Origin: Sphingomonadaceae bacterium
Lineage (GTDB): Bacteria; Pseudomonadota; Alphaproteobacteria; Sphingomonadales; Sphingomonadaceae
Length of the DNA stretch: 11,483 bases
Direction of reading: 5' to 3'
Assembly: GCA_016462305.1 (NCBI GenBank)
Contig: JAEMTM010000057.1
Location: 1 to 11,483 of the forward strand
Each line of letters opens with the position of its first letter. Positions within the stretch are counted from its first letter, which is position 1. A program made the position numbers and the translations under genes. This document shows, piece after piece, positions 7,344 to 11,483 of this stretch. The notes beneath the pieces were generated by a model, which was not told the DNA's origin, did not search any database, and saw only the letters and a list, made by a program, of their open reading frames with translations.

Positions 7344-8396
7344 TTATTTCAAATCCGCGCCTGTCATTGCGGTCAGGCCGTTCGCAGAGTCGCTGGCGGT
7401 CTTATAGTCGGCATCGCTTGACGCAATCATACCCAATTTTGTTAGGTAACCGCCGGTTACACCGCCCTTCAGAAATTCAAGGACAAAATCTTTAATGCCC
7501 GGAATTTTATCGACATGCGCTTTTTTCACATAGATAAACATCTTGCGCGCGCCGGGGTAGCTGCCATCTAAAATCGTGGCGTTGGATGGGCTCACACCAT
7601 TCATCGTGATACCATGCACCTTCGATGCATTTTCTTCCATATAGCTATAGCCGAAGACGCCAACCATGTTCGGGTTGGAGCCGAGCTTCTGCACGATCAG
7701 ATTGTCGTTTTCGCCCTGCTCCTTGAACGCGCCATCATTGCGTATTTCGGTGCATATCGCCGTATATTTGTCTTCGTCTTTATCTTTCAACGCCTTTGTC
7801 GCGGCATCGGTCTTGCAGCCAGATTCCATGATCAGTTCATGGAATGAATCGCGCGTGCCAGAGGTCGTTGGCGGGCCATAGACCGAAATAGGCAATTTGG
7901 GCAGCGACGGGTTTACATCGGACCATAGCTTGGCGGTCTGTGGCTTGCCAAATGGGTTGGCGGCAAGCGCCTTGTAAACATCGGCGGTGGACAATGCGAA
8001 CTTCACGCCCTCGTTCGATTGTGCGAGCGCAAGGCCATCAATGCCAACCTGAATTTCGATAATGTCTTTCACGCCATTTTTCTGACAGTTTTCAAATTCG
8101 GTTTTTTTCATGCGACGCGATGCGTTGGCAATGTCTGGCGTATTTGCGCCAACGCCTTTACAGAATTGTTCAATCCCGCCGCCCGTTCCGGTCGATTCAA
8201 GCACGGGCGATTTGCGTGATGGGTCTGCCTTGGCAAATGCCTCTGATGCTGCCTTGGCGAAAGGGAATACCGTTGAAGAACCCACAATCCGGATTTCCTG
8301 ACGCGAGCCACCCGCAGCGCCGCCGGTGCTGGCTTGGTCATTACACGCCGACAGCGCGAGTGCACTTACGGCAATGAGCGATAATTTCTTCAACAT
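7344..8396 (-). CDS. pstS: Phosphate-binding protein PstS (periplasmic, predicted lipoprotein)
   Basis: PstS binds inorganic phosphate in the periplasm and hands it to PstCA. With the ATG at 8394-8396 the protein has 350 residues and starts with a lipoprotein signal: MLKK, a hydrophobic core, and lipobox LSAC with Cys18 as the likely lipid anchor. GGGGA lies about 9 nt upstream of this ATG; an ATG 15 nt further up has no ribosome site and would spoil the signal. A small Gly/Ala/Ser linker (about 22-31) precedes the binding fold. Phosphate-loop motifs are visible: GSSTVFPF at 39-46, STGTGGGIEQF at 68-78 and TSGTRD at 178-183. Several cysteines in the mature part could form disulphides. It follows phoR by 99 nt, with a candidate PhoB box and promoter between them, and is normally among the most strongly induced genes under phosphate limitation. 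Confidence 0.95.
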   Translation of the reverse strand: MLKKLSLIAVSALALSACNDQASTGGAAGGSRQEIRIVGSSTVFPFAKAASEAFAKADPSRKSPVLESTGTGGGIEQFCKGVGANTPDIANASRRMKKTEFENCQKNGVKDIIEIQVGIDGLALAQSNEGVKFALSTADVYKALAANPFGKPQTAKLWSDVNPSLPKLPISVYGPPTTSGTRDSFHELIMESGCKTDAATKALKDKDEDKYTAICTEIRNDGAFKEQGENDNLIVQKLGSNPNMVGVFGYSYMEENASKVHGITMNGVSPSNATILDGSYPGARKMFIYVKKAHVDKIPGIKDFVLEFLKGGVTGGYLTKLGMIASSDADYKTASDSANGLTAMTGADLK

Positions 8397-8416
8397 ATTG
8401 ACTGTCCCCATAATGG

Positions 8417-8435
8417 AATGCGCGCGGAGCGCATT
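8417..8435 (-). other. Perfect hairpin in the pstS 5' leader
   Basis: AATGCGC (8417-8423) and GCGCATT (8429-8435) form a perfect 7-bp inverted repeat around a 5-nt loop. It lies 21 nt upstream of the pstS ATG and just upstream of its ribosome site (GGGGA, about 8405-8409). In RNA it would be a stable 5' hairpin that could protect the message or affect ribosome access; in DNA it could be a repressor site. Chance is not excluded. Confidence 0.4.
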
Positions 8436-8468
8436 TTACTTTAACACGCCATTAGACGGCCCGGATGG

Positions 8469-8504
8469 CTGATAGACGACTCTTGTATTACATTATTATG
8501 ACGG
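8469..8504 (-). promoter_or_regulatory. Candidate PhoB box and promoter of pstS
   Basis: On the minus strand, CCGTCAT (8504-8498) and ATGTAAT (8493-8487) are two direct half-sites with an 11-bp period. They match the Pho-box half-site CTGTCAY at 6 of 7 and 5 of 7 positions, with the usual 4-nt spacer (AATA). Twelve bases further down, TATCAG (8474-8469) matches TATAAT at 4 of 6; the Pho box would replace the -35 element. Transcription would start near 8462 and give a leader of about 65 nt. The box overlaps the phoR stop codon. No protein-binding data stand behind this. Confidence 0.55.
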
Positions 8505-9743
8505 CCCAGTGGGTACAACGGGTAGCAATACCGCAACGGTCGTGCCCTTTCCTACGGTGCTGCGGATTTCCAGATGGCCGCGATGCCGATCAACAATATG
8601 TTTGACGAGGCTTAAGCCTAAGCCCGTTCCGCCAACCAAGCGACTTCGCCCTGAATCCACACGATAAAACCGTTCGGTTAGGCGCGGCAAATGTTCAGGG
8701 GCAATGCCGTCGCCCACATCCGCCACGGTAAAATTAACCATTGCGCCGGATCGCGAACGCAATAGTGAGACCGTTACGGGGGTTCCAGCGCGACCATATT
8801 TCAGCGAATTGTTCAAAATGTTGCTCGCCAACTGCCGCAATTGCCCGGCGTCGCCCATGACAAATGGCAGACCTGCGGTCACATCGACGATTATATCTGT
8901 ACCACGGTCCTTTTGGCTGTTGCGTAACTGATCAACGGTTTCCAAGACGATGTCGGAAAAATCGACTGGCGTTTGTGGTGGATCATATTTTTCGGCCTCA
9001 ATCCGGCTCAACGACATCAGGTCACGGACAAGCGCCTGCATCCGGTCGGTTTCCTTGGCCATGATGCCCAGAAACCGGCTGCGCGTGACGGCGTCATCCC
9101 CGGCGGCGGGATCATCGAGTGTTTCAATAAAGCCCTTGATAGCGGCCAGCGGTGTCAACAATTCGTGGCTGGCATTGGCGACAAAATCGACACGCATTTT
9201 TTCGGCGGCCTGTGTTCCGCTGCGGTCGGCCAAATGCACGATTTTCTGCAACGGCCCCATGGTTTGAATCCGCATGTCCCATAACTGGTTTTTTTGGCCA
9301 ATGCCGGCCAGTCGAATCGGGTGTCCGCTGTGCTGCGCATCTGGGTCGGACAGCCGTTCAATCGCGCCGGCGTGCCGGAACGCCATCCGCACATTTTGGC
9401 CAACAATATTTGCGCCAAGCAAACGCAGCGCGACCTCGTTGGCAGCAGTGACACGGGCATTTTCGACCATCAACACGGCATCCGCCGAAGCATCAATAAA
9501 CGCCTGCAATTGGGGATGCGAGGTCATGGCCGTGAGATCAAGGCTATTGCCATCGGTTATGGCTGGTTCGGCAGGTGCCTCTTCGCGATCATGTGGATCG
9601 GTAGCGACGAACAATGCAACCATCATGGATACAAATATGACGAGAACGCGTTCGGCGGTTCCTTCCATTTGGGCAGCGAAAATTGCGCCGACAAATGCCA
9701 GCGCAAATGCAAATATTATGCGGGGAGACAACCAACTGTTCAC
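8496..9743 (-). CDS. phoR: Phosphate regulon sensor histidine kinase PhoR
   Basis: PhoR is the inner-membrane kinase that phosphorylates PhoB when phosphate is scarce. I start it at GTG 9741-9743, with CAGGG 6 nt upstream, giving 415 residues. The open frame runs further up to 10046, but that part lies antisense to the phosphatase gene and is not protein-like; an ATG at 9780-9782 is the other candidate and lacks a ribosome site. Two membrane helices (about 9-26 and 32-48) are joined by a very short loop, so there is no periplasmic sensor domain, as in other PhoR proteins. A PAS-like region (about 75-175) leads to the H-box with His193. The ATP-binding domain shows the N-box (Asn308, Asn312), G1 DVGDGI (342-347) and G2 GGTGLGLS. 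The H-box reads SHELLTPL where SHELRTPL is usual. Confidence is high for identity, lower for the start. Confidence 0.92.
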   Translation of the reverse strand: MNSWLSPRIIFAFALAFVGAIFAAQMEGTAERVLVIFVSMMVALFVATDPHDREEAPAEPAITDGNSLDLTAMTSHPQLQAFIDASADAVLMVENARVTAANEVALRLLGANIVGQNVRMAFRHAGAIERLSDPDAQHSGHPIRLAGIGQKNQLWDMRIQTMGPLQKIVHLADRSGTQAAEKMRVDFVANASHELLTPLAAIKGFIETLDDPAAGDDAVTRSRFLGIMAKETDRMQALVRDLMSLSRIEAEKYDPPQTPVDFSDIVLETVDQLRNSQKDRGTDIIVDVTAGLPFVMGDAGQLRQLASNILNNSLKYGRAGTPVTVSLLRSRSGAMVNFTVADVGDGIAPEHLPRLTERFYRVDSGRSRLVGGTGLGLSLVKHIVDRHRGHLEIRSTVGKGTTVAVLLPVVPTGPS

Positions 9744-9836
9744 TTTGTACCCTGCTGCAATGCCCGTGAGATCGCCCCACATATAGACGCAGCGAATGGG
9801 CGCAAGCAACGGCGAAGAGAAAATCGGCTCGGCGTG

Positions 9837-9851
9837 CTCTGCGCCTCTGCG
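9837..9851. repeat. Two tandem CTCTGCG heptamers after the phosphatase gene
   Basis: CTCTGCG occurs at 9837-9843 and 9845-9851, one base apart, followed by TGAC and the phosphatase stop codon on the other strand. I recall strings of CTCTGCG or GCGCAGAG in intergenic DNA of several bacterial groups, so this may be a remnant of such a repeat. With only two copies it may also be chance. Confidence 0.35.
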
Positions 9852-9855
9852 TGAC

Positions 9856-10536
9856 CTAATGTGATCCCATGCCTGTGAGACATTCCAAAAGTTCGTCAAA
9901 ATGGTCAATGATTGCGTCTGCGCCCATGTCCTCGACCGGCCCATGCAAAAACCCGAAACTGGCGGCCACGCTTGGGACGCTGGCATTTTTTGCCGCCATG
10001 ACATCATAAATGGAATCGCCGACATAGGCCGCGCGCCCGCCACCACAAAGTTTGATCATTTCAAAGATCGGTGCGCCCGAAGGCTTGGCATTTTCCTTGC
10101 CCAAAGTATCCGCGCCCAAAATGCATCCCATGCGGTGTGCCAGATTTAGGTCAGTGAGCAATTTGACCGCAAGGCTCTCAAACTTGTTGGTCACCACGGC
10201 ATAACGCACACCCATTTCGTCAAGCGCATCGAGCACCGCCAACGCGCCATCGAACGGGCGGCTATGCACCGACACATTCGCTTCGTAATAGGTCAGCATC
10301 TGGCGATAGAGCGGTTTGAAATCATTGTCCGGAATACCGCCTGTCGCCTCAAGTCCTTGTTGCAACATCCGCTTCGCGCCGCCGCCAATATGCTGCTTCA
10401 CCGTTTCTGGCGATAGCAGCGGCCTGCTGACGCTTTCTAGGACATGATTGACCGCAGCGGTCAGATCGCCGCTGGTGTCCACCAAAGTGCCGTCAAGATC
10501 AAAACCAATGATGTCGAAAGGAAAATCCAAAACCAC
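9856..10536 (-). CDS. gph: HAD-family phosphoglycolate phosphatase
   Basis: The predicted 226 residues form a haloacid-dehalogenase-fold phosphatase. Motif I is DLDGTLVDT, with nucleophile Asp13 and acid/base Asp15; motif II is VVTNK with Thr116; motif III is Lys151 in AKPSGAP; motif IV is GDSIYD with Asp174 and Asp178. The helical cap between about 20 and 90 and the KPSGAPI stretch resemble Gph proteins, which hydrolyse 2-phosphoglycolate from DNA repair or oxygenase side reactions. Pyrophosphatase PpaX and other sugar-phosphate phosphatases look alike, so the substrate is only likely. The start is GTG 10534-10536, with GGAG about 8 nt upstream; a nearby ATG is out of frame. It is divergent from glmU, with 89 nt between them, and lies 112 nt upstream of phoR on the same strand. 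No terminator is seen between it and phoR, so read-through into phoR is possible. Confidence 0.82.
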   Translation of the reverse strand: MVLDFPFDIIGFDLDGTLVDTSGDLTAAVNHVLESVSRPLLSPETVKQHIGGGAKRMLQQGLEATGGIPDNDFKPLYRQMLTYYEANVSVHSRPFDGALAVLDALDEMGVRYAVVTNKFESLAVKLLTDLNLAHRMGCILGADTLGKENAKPSGAPIFEMIKLCGGGRAAYVGDSIYDVMAAKNASVPSVAASFGFLHGPVEDMGADAIIDHFDELLECLTGMGSH

Positions 10537-10575
10537 GCCCCAAACTCCCCCATTATTCGTTTGCGTCGCGTGTCA

Positions 10576-10605
10576 TTGAAGTGTTGCTCTGGAAACCGCA
10601 ACAAT
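10576..10605 (+). promoter_or_regulatory. Possible glmU promoter
   Basis: TTGAAG (10576-10581) and AACAAT (10600-10605) match the -35 and -10 consensus at 4 of 6 positions each, with an 18-bp spacer. They lie in the 89-bp space between gph and glmU. Transcription would begin near 10612, leaving only a short leader before the ATG at 10626. The match is weak and rests on sequence alone. Confidence 0.25.
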
Positions 10606-10625
10606 TTGCTGGCATGGGAATATCT

Positions 10626-11483
10626 ATGACTGAATTAGCCGCCATCATTCTCGCCGCGGGCAAAGGCACGCGCATGAAATCCGACCTGCACAAGGTGCTG
10701 CATCCCATTGCCGGTCGGCCCATGCTGATGCATTTAATCGCCTCCGTCGATGCCCTACGCCCGACCAAGAAGATTGTGGTGGTTGGCAGCGGTAAGGAAC
10801 AACTGGAGGCCGCTCTGGCGGGCTCAGCAGAGCTTGCGGTGCAAGAGCCACAATTTGGCACTGGCCATGCCGTGCAGCAAGCTGAAGGCGCTCTGGAGGG
10901 GTTTGAGGGCGATGTCCTTATCCTTTATGGCGATGTGCCCTTTGTGCCGACCGCTACGATGCAAGCCATGGTTGACCGGCTCAACGCGCCTGATGCGCCG
11001 GCGGTGGTCGTGTTGGCGTTCGCGCCAGAGGATCCAACCGGCTATGGCCGCGTCATCGTCGAAGATGGCCGCATCATCAAAATGGTCGAACAAAAGGACG
11101 CAACCGAGGCGGAAAAAGCGGTGAAGCTCTCCAATTCCGGCCTGATGGCGGTGAAAGCACGCGACCTGTTCCCGCTTTTGAATCGCGTCACCGACGATAA
11201 TGCGCAAAAGGAATATTACCTCACCGATATCGTCAACCTAGCCAGCGAAGACGGGCGGATTTGCGTGGCTGTCCAAACCGAACCCTACAAGGTCGCTGGC
11301 ATCAACAGCCGCGCGCAATTGGCCGAGATGGAACAAGCGTGGCAGCAGCGCCGCCGGGTGCAAGCCATGGATGATGGCGCAACTTTAATTGCGCCGGAAA
11401 CGGTCTGGTTTGCGTGGGATACGCAGCTTGGCCGCGATGTCCTGATTGAACCCAATGTCTTTTTTGGCCCCGGCGTTAGCATA
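10626..11483 (+). CDS. glmU: Bifunctional UDP-N-acetylglucosamine pyrophosphorylase / glucosamine-1-phosphate N-acetyltransferase GlmU (3' end cut by window edge)
   Basis: GlmU makes UDP-GlcNAc for peptidoglycan and lipopolysaccharide in two steps: acetylation of glucosamine-1-phosphate, then uridylyl transfer. The visible 286 residues cover the whole N-terminal uridylyltransferase domain and the first coils of the left-handed beta-helix; full proteins have about 450, so roughly a third is missing. The nucleotide-binding signature LAAGKGTRMKS (9-19) has Arg16, and Lys23 follows. QFGTGHA (76-82) and YGDVP (101-105, metal-binding Asp103) match family positions. The beta-helix begins near 250 with hexapeptide repeats (GATLIAP, GRDVLIEPNVFFGPGVSI). 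The ATG at 10626-10628 follows GGGAA at about 6 nt; an in-frame ATG 12 nt earlier is less likely. It is an essential housekeeping gene, divergent from gph and unrelated to the Pho genes. No odd residue is seen. Confidence 0.95.
   Translation, partial: MTELAAIILAAGKGTRMKSDLHKVLHPIAGRPMLMHLIASVDALRPTKKIVVVGSGKEQLEAALAGSAELAVQEPQFGTGHAVQQAEGALEGFEGDVLILYGDVPFVPTATMQAMVDRLNAPDAPAVVVLAFAPEDPTGYGRVIVEDGRIIKMVEQKDATEAEKAVKLSNSGLMAVKARDLFPLLNRVTDDNAQKEYYLTDIVNLASEDGRICVAVQTEPYKVAGINSRAQLAEMEQAWQQRRRVQAMDDGATLIAPETVWFAWDTQLGRDVLIEPNVFFGPGVSI

Noticed and set aside
8397..8411. Longer pstS start at 8411
   Set aside because: No Shine-Dalgarno site lies upstream, and the added residues precede a normal lipoprotein signal that begins at the next ATG.
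9744..10046. Upstream extension of the phoR reading frame, which would make a 516-residue protein
   Set aside because: The extra part runs antisense through the phosphatase gene, has no ribosome site, and resembles no kinase N-terminus. Two normal membrane helices begin right after the GTG at 9743.
1..11483. CRISPR array, tRNA, rRNA, intact insertion sequence or prophage genes
   Set aside because: No regularly spaced direct repeats, cloverleaf-like sequence, rRNA-like sequence or transposase/integrase protein motif was seen on either strand.

Overview
The window reads like part of an alphaproteobacterial chromosome, most likely a sphingomonad (order Sphingomonadales). This rests on the gene order phoR-pstS-pstC-pstA-pstB-phoU-phoB, the long PstA and PstC variants, the protein sequence style and a moderate-to-high GC content. 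Placement below the order level is a guess. Coding density is high: no stretch over 300 bases lacks a gene, and there are no rRNA, tRNA, CRISPR or intact transposase genes.

Layout, left to right. (1) 1-900, minus strand: a short-chain dehydrogenase of the 17-beta-HSD4 / multifunctional-enzyme type, cut by the left edge. (2) 901-1091: a divergent intergenic region with a 16-bp near-palindrome that could be an operator. (3) 1092-2303, plus strand: an OprO/OprP-type outer-membrane porin. (4) 2301-2383: a long, almost perfect inverted repeat that fills the space between the stop codons of the porin and phoB and contains both of them. (5) 2381-9743, minus strand: a full Pho cluster, transcribed phoR, pstS, pstC, pstA, pstB, phoU, phoB. 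(6) 9856-10536, minus strand: a HAD phosphatase of the phosphoglycolate phosphatase type. (7) 10626 to the right edge, plus strand: glmU, about two thirds present.

How the genes work together. The porin probably lets phosphate across the outer membrane. PstS captures it in the periplasm. PstC and PstA form the inner-membrane channel, driven by the PstB ATPase. PhoU links transporter state to the PhoR kinase, and PhoR phosphorylates PhoB, which activates the regulon when phosphate is scarce. A candidate PhoB box lies just upstream of pstS and overlaps the phoR stop codon, so the operon could feed back on itself.

The Pho cluster is well known and I see no new enzymatic system. The most interesting signal is the 83-bp inverted repeat at 2301-2383. 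Removing it with one copy of a flanking TA restores overlapping stop codons for both genes and leaves both proteins unchanged, as expected for a small palindromic element that inserted at a TA. Other points for a second look are the possible operator before the dehydrogenase gene, hairpins around pstS, and a changed residue in the PhoR H-box.
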